DNA of 64,000 bases from Methylophilus sp. 42 (GTDB lineage: Bacteria; Pseudomonadota; Gammaproteobacteria; Burkholderiales; Methylophilaceae): the NCBI RefSeq assembly GCF_000384155.1, contig NZ_KB913031.1:1612001-1676000 (forward strand), read 5' to 3'. The position numbers and the translations under genes were made by a program. Shown here piece after piece: positions 44,114-53,525 of the stretch (positions are counted from its first letter, which is position 1; every line of letters begins with the position of its first letter). The notes under the pieces were generated by a model. It was not told where the DNA came from and searched no databases. It saw nothing but the letters and a program-made list of their open reading frames with translations.

Positions 44114-44980
44114 CTAGTCCACATTCAATGCGACTTGCACTTCAATGCCTAACCCACGACAAGTTTCAATCGCATCTTGGGTATCTTTGAAGGTGGTTTT
44201 ATGTTGTTGTGTGGAAATTAACACGCCCCCCACTTTTTTGGCAACAATTTGAGCGTCAGAGGATTCGAGTATAGGGGATGTATCAATAATAATGACATCG
44301 AATTGCTCTGAAAATGTAGCGAGCAGTTCATCAAGTGTATTTTTATTTAGCAACTCTTGCGGATTGGGTGGTACAGCTCCCGCAGTTAACACGCTCAGAT
44401 TGAGCAAAGATGAAATCCTTACGACCACATCAATAGAAGCGCGACCAACCAAGATGTCTGACAAGCCATGATTATTATTGAGTTTAAATAACTTATGTTG
44501 TTGTGGTGATCTCAGGTTGGCATCAATAAGTAAGGTACGTTCACCAAGCTGAGAGAATACCACTGCCAAATTACCTGCAAGGTTACTCACACCATCGCCA
44601 CCTTTGGGTGAGGATATGGCGATGGTTTTAAATCCACGCTCAAACCAGCGTAGCATCAAGTGTGTCCGTAATGAACGCAAAGACTCAACTTGCTTTGAAA
44701 AAGGATCAAAAGCGGCCACAAGGGTGTTGCTAAAAGAAGTTTTTTCCGGCGTTAAATACGGATAATCGAACTGATAGGATAAAGCTTGATTGATATCTTC
44801 CATCGTAACAAAGCCCAATGCCAGTGCCGCCTCTCCAAAGCGCATAGACTTTTCTTTCTGGAATTTCAATATGCGCTCAGCGTCTTTATCCGTGATTTTC
44901 CCCATATCAAGCAAGAGGTGCCCAATACTGGAAGACACCGTTTTCAACGGCGCTTTGTTTTCTGTTTCAATAATATTCAT
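44114..44980 (-). CDS. epsG: EpsG, BY-kinase-like chain-length regulator with N-terminal MshEN-type domain
   Basis: This encodes 288 residues. Residues 18-41 and 47-70 form two 24-residue motifs with a five-residue spacer, matching the two-motif MshEN c-di-GMP-binding layout: motif 2 runs RFGEAALALGFV to LSYQ, while motif 1 has Ser in place of Arg at position 1. A BY-kinase domain follows. Walker A' is TLLIDANLRSP and Walker B is FDVIIIDTSP, but Walker A reads SPKGGDGVSN with Val131 where Lys is expected. No tyrosine-rich tail is present. It pairs with EpsF (46 bp upstream) to form the Wzc-like unit that sets polymer length. Whether it still hydrolyses ATP or phosphorylates is open. Confidence 0.92.
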   Translation of the reverse strand: MNIIETENKAPLKTVSSSIGHLLLDMGKITDKDAERILKFQKEKSMRFGEAALALGFVTMEDINQALSYQFDYPYLTPEKTSFSNTLVAAFDPFSKQVESLRSLRTHLMLRWFERGFKTIAISSPKGGDGVSNLAGNLAVVFSQLGERTLLIDANLRSPQQHKLFKLNNNHGLSDILVGRASIDVVVRISSLLNLSVLTAGAVPPNPQELLNKNTLDELLATFSEQFDVIIIDTSPILESSDAQIVAKKVGGVLISTQQHKTTFKDTQDAIETCRGLGIEVQVALNVD

Positions 44981-45026
44981 ACGCGATCACTTTGCTTGAT
45001 AAATTGTTTTGATGACAAGTGAGCCT

Positions 45027-46382
45027 TTAGGCGGTTTTGATACTGTATTCATAAACTGGAATTTCACCCAATGAAAGGATGTCATCTTTACTGCGCACGC
45101 GGCGATCCAAAAACTCGGCCACTAACGCAAAAAAACAGCCTAGCATTGTGCCTACAATCAGTGAGAATGGAATAATCAGCAGTAAACTCGGGTTGTTAGG
45201 TGAGGATGGCGGTGTAGCCGTTTCCAATACGGCAATATCCGCTTGATTTGATTGGCCCTCTAATATGGTCTGACTGAAGCGGTTATTGACAGAGGCGAGT
45301 GCATTTTGAGCGATTTCAACCTCTTTCTCCATAATTGAAAGTTCTGAGCGGGATCTGTTTAACGTCAGTACTTTTTGTTTTTGGCGTTCCAATTGTGTTT
45401 TAACATCACCTAAACGCTGAGAGTTAATATTTGCACTGTTACTCAAACCAACAACAGTCCTGTCAATTTCTGTTTGCAGCTGGCTTCTGAGTTTTGAGGC
45501 CTCGGCTTCGGCAGCAATGTAGGATGGATGGTTTTTGCTATATCGCTGGCCCATTTCGGCCAGTTTTGACTCGGCCGTGACTAGGTTTACTCGCAAATTC
45601 TGGATGATGGGGTTGAGCGCAACATCAGGTGAGTCGCTCATATTTTTTGCGGCATCGTTTCTTCTAGAGTTGGCGTCTATTGATTGCGATTGCATCAAAC
45701 TATACTGAGTGGATAAGTCCCTTAATTTAGAGCTCTCCACATCGTAAGTATCTAATATACTCGTCAACCCATGCTCCTGTTGATAGTTTGAAAGTTTTTC
45801 CTGAGCTTTCTGCAAGTTATCACGTAATACTTTGGTTTGCTCAGACAAATAATGTGAGGCTTTAATCGCTGGGTCCATCTTTAACTTCAGGCTTACATTG
45901 ATATAGGATTCAGCGAATGCATTTGCCATCGTTGCTGCAAATGTAGGCTCTACACCTTTATAGGAAATGTTAATGACACTACTCTCCCTTGAAGGTGTTA
46001 CATCCAATTTGCTAGATAAGCGATCAGCTAACCAGTCGACAATGTCCGATTTAACATTGCCACTCTTAGTGGCATTGGCGTAGTCACGCTTGATAGAGTC
46101 TATTTCTATCAGATTTAAATGCTTAACTACATCAACTGCTACATTCTTACTTTTAATAATGTCAATTTGAGTACCCATATAGCCTGGTAATAATTGAGCC
46201 GGCATGGATACGCCAGTCACTGGATCTACCCCTTTGTAGTTAAGCAGTACTGTCGCTGTCGCTAAAAAGTTTTTCGGCAGCAGCATGCTCACTGTCACTG
46301 CTGTCAGTAAAGTAATCACCGCTACCAGTAAGATGATGTAACGTCGAACTTTTAAGATTATTGCTAGTTGTAAAAAATTCAT
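45027..46382 (-). CDS. epsF: EpsF, chain-length determinant (Wzz-type) protein
   Basis: This encodes 451 residues. TM1 is at about 15-36 and TM2 at about 405-427 (LLLIIPFSLIVGTMLGCFFALVAE), with a long periplasmic coiled-coil between them (about 180-380). PPSSPNNPSLLL before TM2 is the proline-rich Wzz motif. It is the polysaccharide co-polymerase partner of EpsG and sets chain length and links to the outer-membrane channel EpsE. Confidence 0.93.
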   Translation of the reverse strand: MNFLQLAIILKVRRYIILLVAVITLLTAVTVSMLLPKNFLATATVLLNYKGVDPVTGVSMPAQLLPGYMGTQIDIIKSKNVAVDVVKHLNLIEIDSIKRDYANATKSGNVKSDIVDWLADRLSSKLDVTPSRESSVINISYKGVEPTFAATMANAFAESYINVSLKLKMDPAIKASHYLSEQTKVLRDNLQKAQEKLSNYQQEHGLTSILDTYDVESSKLRDLSTQYSLMQSQSIDANSRRNDAAKNMSDSPDVALNPIIQNLRVNLVTAESKLAEMGQRYSKNHPSYIAAEAEASKLRSQLQTEIDRTVVGLSNSANINSQRLGDVKTQLERQKQKVLTLNRSRSELSIMEKEVEIAQNALASVNNRFSQTILEGQSNQADIAVLETATPPSSPNNPSLLLIIPFSLIVGTMLGCFFALVAEFLDRRVRSKDDILSLGEIPVYEYSIKTA

Positions 46383-46399
46383 ATGGCTGCCTGATTAAA

Positions 46400-47428
46400 T
46401 TAAAGCAAACTTTCTTCGATGAACAACACATCTTCGTCCATCAGGGTGCTTGTGAGATCGGATGATTGTTTGACCAATGCGCCTTCCGCATTTTTACGAT
46501 GCAACTTCACTGAACGTTGTGTTCCACGTACGGTTAAACCGCCTGCTTTTGCAATTGCTTGCATTATCGTCATATTCTTATCAATCTTGTACATGCCAGG
46601 GCGTTGTACTTCACCATAAATGTAAACTTGCGGCGCTTTGGGAATATAAACGACATCACCAGGCGTGAGCTCTTTATTTAATTCACTGGCAGGAGATCTA
46701 AACAAGTCATCGATATTGATCTCCTGAGTAACTGCCGTGCCAGATCGAGAGGTCGTAAAAAACAACGTTTCGCCAGCTGTTTCGTTTGCACCGCCAGCCA
46801 ATGCGACGAAATCACTAATTTTACGCGTACCTCCTTGAATGCCGTATTTACCTGGTCTCAATACCTGACCAGCAACAGCCACATCGCGCACACTAATATA
46901 AACGGTCTCTCCACCAACCAATCCTAGATCTTGCACATTCAAATTACGATGCTCAATCACTTCATTCAAATCATATTCGCTACGTTTTTCACCGCGCACT
47001 ACAGTGATAATTTCTGAGGCTTCAGAGGTTAAACCACCAGCTTCCGCGAGAATATCTTTCACATCAGTTGGGTGCGTGATGGGATATCTGCCAGGTTTAA
47101 GGACACCACCCAATACAGAGACTGTTTTGCTTTTAAACTCGAGAATTAACACCGAAACCTGAGGATTGGCAATAAAGCCGCCACGTTTCAATTGCTCTGC
47201 AATTCTTTTTTCCGCTTGAATGGTAGTTAAACCACCTACACCAACCTCACCAATTAAAGGTAGTGTAATTTCACCAGTTTCAGCTACTCGCGTTTCCCGC
47301 GTTAAATCAGCATCGCCATATACAACTATTCTAAGAGAGTCCCCTGCACCGAGCGTATAGTCTGCATGGGCTAACGCACTAAACAGCGTAAACACCGCTA
47401 CTAATAAATATTTAAAATATCGCGTCAT
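46400..47428 (-). CDS. epsE: EpsE, polysaccharide export protein (Wza-like)
   Basis: This encodes 342 residues. A signal peptide (about 1-22, ending AHA) precedes the poly_export motif DYTLGAGDSLRIVVYGD and several SLBB domains (SVLGGVLKPGRYPI, AVAGQVLRPGKYGIQ, YIYGEVQRPGMYKID). It forms the outer-membrane or periplasmic export channel for the polymer, working with EpsF/EpsG. It is 17 bases upstream of epsF. Confidence 0.93.
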   Translation of the reverse strand: MTRYFKYLLVAVFTLFSALAHADYTLGAGDSLRIVVYGDADLTRETRVAETGEITLPLIGEVGVGGLTTIQAEKRIAEQLKRGGFIANPQVSVLILEFKSKTVSVLGGVLKPGRYPITHPTDVKDILAEAGGLTSEASEIITVVRGEKRSEYDLNEVIEHRNLNVQDLGLVGGETVYISVRDVAVAGQVLRPGKYGIQGGTRKISDFVALAGGANETAGETLFFTTSRSGTAVTQEINIDDLFRSPASELNKELTPGDVVYIPKAPQVYIYGEVQRPGMYKIDKNMTIMQAIAKAGGLTVRGTQRSVKLHRKNAEGALVKQSSDLTSTLMDEDVLFIEESLL

Positions 47429-47495
47429 ACTCTTGTTCTCTTCAATTTAAAATTTCGGAATAGTTAACCACGAGAAGATTAACTTTTTATTTACT

Positions 47496-48377
47496 TTATT
47501 GGACGACTACTTTTTTTGAATCACTTGCAACTGAACCTGCTCTAGTTTCGAATACCTCAACTTTGGCAAGCGCCTTTAACCGATTAATTTCTTTTGCAAC
47601 ATACTCCTGCTGACGTTTGTCTGTGAGCATATGAGTCGCAATTTGTTCTGCTTGTGATGCTTGAACAGAGTATGGCTCAATTGACGATATAGACTTTACG
47701 ATCACCTTATTAGTATCGTGAGCAAATAACAAATCCCCCGTTTTAAGATTTTTTATTTTGTCTAACAACGGGAGCGGTAAGCCATCCGTAGAAAATCGAT
47801 TATTCACAGTCTGATATTTAATCCCTTTTTCATCCAGCAACTGACGCAGTAAGTCCAAGCTCGTCACTTCAGACTCTAACCAATGTAAGTCCAATTGATC
47901 AACGTTGTTCTCGAATACAGTGTCAACTGTATTAAATATTTTACGCTGAGAAAAGTATTGCGGATGTTCGCCAATAAACTGCTGTATTTCCTTATCGTTA
48001 GGAGGTGGCAATTTAGCCAGTTTTTTAGCAATATAGGCCTGAGCATAAACCTGAGCTTTGGCGGAGGTGATAGCCTCTTGCACCTCTGGGGTACGATCTA
48101 AATTTAATTTTAAAGATTCTTGTACCAAAAGCTGCCTGTCAATTAAACCAGTTATCAATTTTTGAGACAACTGCACAGGGTCATTTACTTTGGTTTTAAT
48201 TTTCTGCAACTCTATCTTGAGCTGAGCAACTGTAATTTCATCTCCGTTAACTTGGGCAACTATTTGCGACGTTTGTTTAGTTGACTCACCTGATGAGCAA
48301 GCCGCCAGAAACACAGTATATGTGGCAGGATTAAGTAATATTTTAATTATTATTCTTTTATACAAAATGAATCCCAT
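47496..48377 (-). CDS. epsD: EpsD, exosortase-linked peptidyl-prolyl isomerase-like protein
   Basis: This encodes 293 residues. The signal ends AACSSGES, a probable lipobox, so it is likely a periplasmic lipoprotein. A SurA_N-like helical region (INVNGDEITVAQLKIELQKI-type, about 40-140) precedes a poorly conserved parvulin-like part. EpsD proteins occur next to XrtB and may help fold the export machinery or PEP-CTERM proteins. It lies nine bases after epsL. Confidence 0.88.
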   Translation of the reverse strand: MGFILYKRIIIKILLNPATYTVFLAACSSGESTKQTSQIVAQVNGDEITVAQLKIELQKIKTKVNDPVQLSQKLITGLIDRQLLVQESLKLNLDRTPEVQEAITSAKAQVYAQAYIAKKLAKLPPPNDKEIQQFIGEHPQYFSQRKIFNTVDTVFENNVDQLDLHWLESEVTSLDLLRQLLDEKGIKYQTVNNRFSTDGLPLPLLDKIKNLKTGDLLFAHDTNKVIVKSISSIEPYSVQASQAEQIATHMLTDKRQQEYVAKEINRLKALAKVEVFETRAGSVASDSKKVVVQ

Positions 48378-48386
48378 TAGTAAAGA

Positions 48387-49583
48387 TTAAATTTTCAACT
48401 CAATATTCACACTGGTCAGCGTGTCATCAAAGTTGAATCTGGAGACATTTGAATTACGGCTAGACTTCGTACTTCTTAAGGAAAAACCTATGTTTTTTGT
48501 TGGATTCCATCCAATAAAGCCTGCAAAAGCATCCTCTTTATCCAACCGGCTAGAGTCAAATTGTCCTCGGCCACCAAAATCCCTTTCAGTGTATCTAAGA
48601 TTGATACCTGCTTGAATTTTAGAAGTGACTTCATAAGAAATTTGTGCAGTAACCGTGTCTGAAATTGAGTACGCGGTAGATTCAGTTTCAAATGGGGCTA
48701 AAATTCTCGTCAAACCAAAACTCGACTTAATTTTGCCTGTAATCATTAAATCATAATTCAAATATCCAACATAAGATTGGTAGTTTCGAATAGTGAAGTT
48801 ATCGTATTCTCTTTCAAGATAGCCTATCTTGCCAATTAGTTTGCTCCTACCTGGATCCTGCAAAAATAAATCTACCTCATATTCCCTTTCAGAGTATCCA
48901 TTATCAAAAGCAATTATAGGGTCAAGAGGTCGTTTTTTATATTCCCCCTTCCTTGAGTGACCAAGGAAGGTAATCATTGCTCCAGAAGGAAAGCTGTAAG
49001 CGGCTCCGTAATCTAAACCGGTAGAGTCAAAATCAGAGATTGCCGTAAATGTTTCAGTATTCTCAAGGCTTGCTTGGCTAACGCCTAATATCAAGCTCCA
49101 AACTTTATGAGGTGAGTATTGTGCTCTGAACTGATTATCTGTCAGCGTTCTAATATTTCTTGTGGTATTTAAGAAATCACCAAAGCTGTTGAGAGATTGG
49201 GTTCTTTGGGACGACAAAGTGCCAGTTAAGTTTGGAGTTAAAGACCAAAGCCATGATCCATTGTAGTTGGTGGCTGCAAAGTCAAGATAGTCGTTTTCAT
49301 TATATTTATTATCCACATACGAAATATCCAAAACGAATCGCTGCAAAGAATATGTTTTGTCTAATTTCACCCCAAAAATTGAAGTCGTGATTTGCTCAGC
49401 AACCTCATTATTAGAGCGTCTGAACAAATTACTATCATAGGTTTTATTCATTGAGGCTTTAAACTGTAGCGTATCTAGCTCATCAGCCATACTTATAAGT
49501 GGCATTGCAACAAAGATTAGTGCGGCCCAGTATTGAATTGGTCGATGTAGATTTACTTTATGGGATTGCTTGCAGGGTGACAT
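48387..49583 (-). CDS. epsL: EpsL, outer-membrane beta-barrel protein of the XrtB/eps system
   Basis: This encodes 398 residues. A signal peptide ends at about residue 33 (ISMA), and the rest is alternating beta strands with aromatic girdles ending in LTSVNIELKI, consistent with a barrel of 16 or more strands. It is predicted to be the outer-membrane pore or docking partner for the polymer. It is the first gene of the long minus-strand train; a sigma-54-like promoter lies 163 bp upstream (49746-49761). Confidence 0.88.
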   Translation of the reverse strand: MSPCKQSHKVNLHRPIQYWAALIFVAMPLISMADELDTLQFKASMNKTYDSNLFRRSNNEVAEQITTSIFGVKLDKTYSLQRFVLDISYVDNKYNENDYLDFAATNYNGSWLWSLTPNLTGTLSSQRTQSLNSFGDFLNTTRNIRTLTDNQFRAQYSPHKVWSLILGVSQASLENTETFTAISDFDSTGLDYGAAYSFPSGAMITFLGHSRKGEYKKRPLDPIIAFDNGYSEREYEVDLFLQDPGRSKLIGKIGYLEREYDNFTIRNYQSYVGYLNYDLMITGKIKSSFGLTRILAPFETESTAYSISDTVTAQISYEVTSKIQAGINLRYTERDFGGRGQFDSSRLDKEDAFAGFIGWNPTKNIGFSLRSTKSSRNSNVSRFNFDDTLTSVNIELKI

Positions 49584-49648
49584 GAGTTTTTAAGCAATAA
49601 CAAATATGATATTTGAGTTACATTCTAACCTGTAAACATGCATTTATT

Positions 49649-49675
49649 GCTACCAAAATTTAACTTTTTGGTAGC
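49649..49675. promoter_or_regulatory. Inverted repeat in the epsL-epsB divergent region
   Basis: Ten-base perfect arms GCTACCAAAA/TTTTGGTAGC are separated by seven bases. It is between the predicted sigma-54 start site and the epsL ATG, so it would lie in the epsL leader RNA as a stable hairpin or act as an operator. Confidence 0.6.
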
Positions 49676-49745
49676 TGCAATGAGAATTATTAAATCAGCT
49701 TTACAGTATACGCAAGCTTTCAAGTCGGTTTTATGACATTTAGGC

Positions 49746-49761
49746 TGCATTCGCACTGCCA
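49746..49761 (-). promoter_or_regulatory. Putative sigma-54 promoter of the eps train
   Basis: On the minus strand this reads TGGCAGTGCGAATGCA. The -24 half TGGCA matches the consensus, the -12 half ends TGCA, and GG and GC are exactly 12 bp apart. It would drive epsL, epsD and the genes after them. Confidence 0.5.
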
Positions 49762-49825
49762 TTCGGCGATTGATGTTAAGCATTAATTTGGTTAAACTCA
49801 AACGGTATATAGAAATAAGTAATCC

Positions 49826-51235
49826 ATGAAAAAAACTATCAGACCGCCAATTAGAACAATCTCCGGATTATCTTCGGGGCCTCGAAGCCCCCTTTACTTC
49901 ATCGAATCCATTGTAGAGCCCCTCGTATTAGTCTTTTTTATGTGGGGCATTTTTATTTATTTCGAAGACAGAATTCCTATCTCTATCTTCTTCACCTCGA
50001 TATTGCTGTTTTCGGTGACTTTTCCTAGCGGTGCAAAAATTCGCCTGGGATTTTGGAAAATGGTGCGGGATGTCATTTTTCAATGGCTTTTGCTTGCGGG
50101 CATGGTGCTTGTATTTGCTCGGATTACGGGCTACATCACGCTGTATACCCCAGAAATTATATACACCTGGTTAATAGGAACGCCGATCGCCCAGATTCTT
50201 GCGTTAACGGCGCTAAAGGAGCTCTCTCCGTTCTTTATCAGCCTGCAGGGCCCTATCAAAAATGCAGTCATTATCGGCCTCAATGAACAAGGCCTGGCCG
50301 TAGCAAACAACTTGCTGGCAGATGAGTATAGCCGGGTTTCCGTATTGGGGTTCTTTGAGGATCGTGCCCCGGAGCGTGCGCCGCAAGACCATGGCTTTGA
50401 AATTCTGGGCGCCCTGACGGACATTCCTGCCTATTGCAAAAGCAACCAGATTCATACGATCTATATTGCGTTGCCAATGTCTAGTCACCCGCGTATTTTG
50501 AAATTGTTGGATGATTTAAAAGACACCACCGCTTCCATCTACTTTGTGCCGGATATTTTCGTCACAGACTTGATTCAAGGCCGTGTGTCTGACGTCAATG
50601 GCATTCCGGTAGTGTCGGTATGTGAAACACCTTTTACCGGCGTGGATGGTTTAATTAAACGCACAGCAGATATTTTGTTCTCGCTGTTTGTACTGATATT
50701 GATTTCACCTATCTTGTTAGGGGTCGCCTTAGGGGTGAAACTCACCTCCCCTGGCCCCATTATTTTCAAGCAACGGCGCTATGGTTTGGATGGTGAGGAA
50801 ATTCTGGTCTATAAGTTCCGTTCAATGACTGTTACGGAAGATGGCGTTACAGTCACTCAGGCAACAAGGAATGACCAGAGAATTACTCCGCTGGGTGCCT
50901 TCCTGCGTAAATCATCATTAGATGAGTTGCCGCAGTTTATTAATGTGTTGCAAGGACGCATGAGTGTCGTTGGCCCACGCCCGCATGCCGTGGCGCATAA
51001 CGAAGAGTACCGCAAGCTGATTAAAGGCTATATGGTGCGTCATAAGGTAAAACCGGGCATTACCGGCTGGGCACAGGTCAATGGCTTCCGTGGCGAAACC
51101 GACACGCTGGAAAAGATGGAGCAGCGCGTGCACTATGACCTGGAGTATTTACGCAATTGGAGCCCGCGTCTGGACATGCTGATCGTGGCTAAAACAGCCT
51201 GGTTAACCATCGTCGGCCAGGATGGTGCTTATTAG
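49826..51235 (+). CDS. epsB: Undecaprenyl-phosphate glucose phosphotransferase (initiating enzyme)
   Basis: This encodes 469 residues, a polyisoprenyl-phosphate hexose-1-phosphate transferase. Four N-terminal helices lead to a CoA-binding-like Rossmann region (about 145-255), then a fifth membrane segment (about 283-300) and the catalytic domain with KQRRYGLDGEEILVYKFRSM, SLDELPQFINVLQGRMSVVGPRPHA and KPGITGWAQVNGFRGET. It transfers a sugar phosphate, probably glucose-1-phosphate, to undecaprenyl phosphate and so starts the repeat unit. It is divergent from epsL with its own terminator at 51259. Confidence 0.93.
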   Translation: MKKTIRPPIRTISGLSSGPRSPLYFIESIVEPLVLVFFMWGIFIYFEDRIPISIFFTSILLFSVTFPSGAKIRLGFWKMVRDVIFQWLLLAGMVLVFARITGYITLYTPEIIYTWLIGTPIAQILALTALKELSPFFISLQGPIKNAVIIGLNEQGLAVANNLLADEYSRVSVLGFFEDRAPERAPQDHGFEILGALTDIPAYCKSNQIHTIYIALPMSSHPRILKLLDDLKDTTASIYFVPDIFVTDLIQGRVSDVNGIPVVSVCETPFTGVDGLIKRTADILFSLFVLILISPILLGVALGVKLTSPGPIIFKQRRYGLDGEEILVYKFRSMTVTEDGVTVTQATRNDQRITPLGAFLRKSSLDELPQFINVLQGRMSVVGPRPHAVAHNEEYRKLIKGYMVRHKVKPGITGWAQVNGFRGETDTLEKMEQRVHYDLEYLRNWSPRLDMLIVAKTAWLTIVGQDGAY

Positions 51236-51258
51236 CAATAAGCGCATAGCGTTAAACA

Positions 51259-51288
51259 ATGCCCGCCTCATAATGGCGGGCATTTTTA
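51259..51288. terminator. Rho-independent terminator after epsB and ugd
   Basis: ATGCCCGCC and GGCGGGCAT form a nine-bp stem followed by a T-rich tail. It lies between the epsB stop and the convergent ugd stop at 51290. The T tail favours the plus strand; only a short A-rich flank lies on the other side. Confidence 0.88.
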
Positions 51289-51289
51289 T

Positions 51290-52456
51290 TTAATCAAGTC
51301 CAAATAGATCTCGGGTGTAGACTTTACTCATCACATCCTCTAACTCATTTGTTTTTCGGTTAGTGACAATCACATCAGCCACTTGTTTAAAGTGGTTTAA
51401 GTCACTTATCACCTTGGAGTGATAAAACTCTTCAGCCTCCAATGCAGGTTCATAAACAACCACCTCAATGCCACGCGCTTTTATGCGCTTCATAATGCCC
51501 TGAATAGACGATGCCCTGAAATTATCTGAGCCTGTTTTCATCGCCAGTCGATAGATACCTACCACCTTGGGGTTTTGTTTAATAATACTCATAGCAACAA
51601 AATCTTTGCGCGTCGTATTGGCATCCACAATGGCATTGATGAGGTTCTGCGGTACCTGCGAGTAATTTGCTAACAATTGCTTGGTATCTTTAGGCAAACA
51701 GTAGCCGCCATAGCCAAATGATGGGTTGTTGTAGTGATTGCCAATACGTGGATCCATACAAACGCCTTCAATAATCTGGCGCGTATTCAAATTATGTGTC
51801 TCGGCATAAGTGTCCAGCTCGTTAAAATAAGCGACACGCATGGCAAGAAAGGTATTGGCAAACAACTTGATAGCTTCGGCCTCGGAGCTATTGGTTAACA
51901 GGACAGGTGTATCTGGCTTGAGGCTGCTATCTTTAAGTAAGTTGGCAAACTTCTGTGCTCGCTCAGACACCTCGCCAACCACAATGCGCGATGGATGCAA
52001 GTTATCGTATAGCGCTTTGCCTTCACGTAAAAACTCCGGCGAGAAAATCAAGTTGCCACAGTTGAGCTTGGCACGGATTTTTTCAGTATAGCCAACAGGA
52101 ACCGTCGACTTGATTACCATGACTGCCTCAGGGTTGATGGCCATCACATCTTTAATCACCGCCTCAACAGATTTTGTATTGAAGTAATTGGTTTCTGCAT
52201 CGTAATCGGTGGGGGTAGCAATTACCACAAACTCGGCATTTGTATAGGCTTCGTTTTTATCAGTAGTTGCTTTGAAGTTTAATGATTTGTTAACCAAGAA
52301 ATCTTCAATTTCATGATCAGCAATAGGAGATTTCTTTTGGTTAAGTAGTGCCACTTTCTCCGCCACAATATCCAGCGCAACAATTTCATTTTTTTGCGCT
52401 AACAAAACCGCAAGCGACAAGCCCACATAACCAGTACCAGCAATAGCAATTTTCAT
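51290..52456 (-). CDS. ugd: UDP-glucose 6-dehydrogenase/nucleotide-sugar dehydrogenase
   Basis: This encodes 388 residues. The N-terminal NAD motif is [36 protein letters not shown] and the catalytic Cys in [15 protein letters not shown] follow. The C-terminal domain holds [17 protein letters not shown]. It oxidises UDP-glucose (or a similar donor) to the uronic acid. The product could feed an acidic sugar into the exopolysaccharide. It is at the edge of the eps region on the minus strand, separate from the main train. Confidence 0.92.
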   Translation of the reverse strand: MKIAIAGTGYVGLSLAVLLAQKNEIVALDIVAEKVALLNQKKSPIADHEIEDFLVNKSLNFKATTDKNEAYTNAEFVVIATPTDYDAETNYFNTKSVEAVIKDVMAINPEAVMVIKSTVPVGYTEKIRAKLNCGNLIFSPEFLREGKALYDNLHPSRIVVGEVSERAQKFANLLKDSSLKPDTPVLLTNSSEAEAIKLFANTFLAMRVAYFNELDTYAETHNLNTRQIIEGVCMDPRIGNHYNNPSFGYGGYCLPKDTKQLLANYSQVPQNLINAIVDANTTRKDFVAMSIIKQNPKVVGIYRLAMKTGSDNFRASSIQGIMKRIKARGIEVVVYEPALEAEEFYHSKVISDLNHFKQVADVIVTNRKTNELEDVMSKVYTRDLFGLD

Positions 52457-52518
52457 TAGGACAGCTCACAGATCATTAATAAAAAATTCACAGATAGTAA
52501 CAATATAAAATATTTATG

Positions 52519-53478
52519 TTATTTAATTAGAATATGTGATGCCATTGCATTCAACATTCCCCCCACCCAATCCGTACGCAAGCAATCCAATATATTTACA
52601 TCGCCCATGCCACGTAGCCAGGTGAGTTGGCGTTTAGCGAGCTGGCGAGTGGCGTATACACCATGCTCACCCAAAGTTGGTAAATCAATATCACCATTCA
52701 AATATTGCAACGCTTGCCGGTAACCAACGCAGCGCATACTGGGACTATCCACAGTGAGTTGCGGATACTCAAGCAACAAGCTTTTTACCTCATCCACAAA
52801 GCCATGCTTGAGCATGATCTGAAAGCGTTCGGCAATGCGCTGATGCAAGACACCGCGATCACTTGGCATCAAGGCAAGTTTAAGGATATTGAACGGTAGC
52901 GATACTTTTTGCGACTGCGCACGTAAAGCACTCATGGATTTACCGCTGATGCGATAAACCTCTAATGCGCGTTCTATGCGCTGCGAGTCTGTGGTGTGAA
53001 TCTTGGCAGCAACTGCCGGATCGATGCTAGCCAATTGCGCATGCATTGCTGGCCAGCCTACAGCATTCGCCTCCGCTTCAATCTGGGCGCGGATGGTTAA
53101 ATCCGCTTCAGGCAGATCACTCAGGCCATGTTGCAAGGCATTGAAATACAACATAGTGCCACCGACCAGCACTGGGATACGACCATGAGCAGTCGCTGTA
53201 TGCATCAGTGCCAGGGCATCTTTGGCAAATTGTGCCGCGGAGTATTGTTCCAGCGGTGAAATAAGGTCAATCAAGTGATGCGGCGCCTGGCGCAAGGTCT
53301 CGGCGTCGGGTTTAGCAGTGCCGATATCCATGCCGCGATACACCAGTGCGGAATCAACACTGATAATTTCAACCGGAAAGCGCTGTGCTAAAGCAATGGT
53401 CGCCGCGGTTTTACCGCTAGCGGTGGGACCCATTAAAAAGATTGCCGGTGGCAAACCGGCATGATGATTGGTGTTCAT
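52519..53478 (-). CDS. miaA: tRNA dimethylallyltransferase MiaA
   Basis: This encodes 319 residues. The P-loop is FLMGPTASGKTAATIAL, followed by ISVDSALVYRGMDIGTAKP (catalytic Asp), VGGTMLYFNAL and a C-terminal YATRQLAKRQLTWLRG. It adds a dimethylallyl group to A37 of tRNAs reading UNN codons. Here it is the last gene of the H4MPT operon strand, 47 bp after pcd; it has no known link to C1 metabolism and probably just shares the transcript. Confidence 0.94.
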   Translation of the reverse strand: MNTNHHAGLPPAIFLMGPTASGKTAATIALAQRFPVEIISVDSALVYRGMDIGTAKPDAETLRQAPHHLIDLISPLEQYSAAQFAKDALALMHTATAHGRIPVLVGGTMLYFNALQHGLSDLPEADLTIRAQIEAEANAVGWPAMHAQLASIDPAVAAKIHTTDSQRIERALEVYRISGKSMSALRAQSQKVSLPFNILKLALMPSDRGVLHQRIAERFQIMLKHGFVDEVKSLLLEYPQLTVDSPSMRCVGYRQALQYLNGDIDLPTLGEHGVYATRQLAKRQLTWLRGMGDVNILDCLRTDWVGGMLNAMASHILIK

Positions 53479-53525
53479 GCAGTTGAAACTGGGCTAACGA
53501 AAACTATTGACGCAGAATACTGAAA

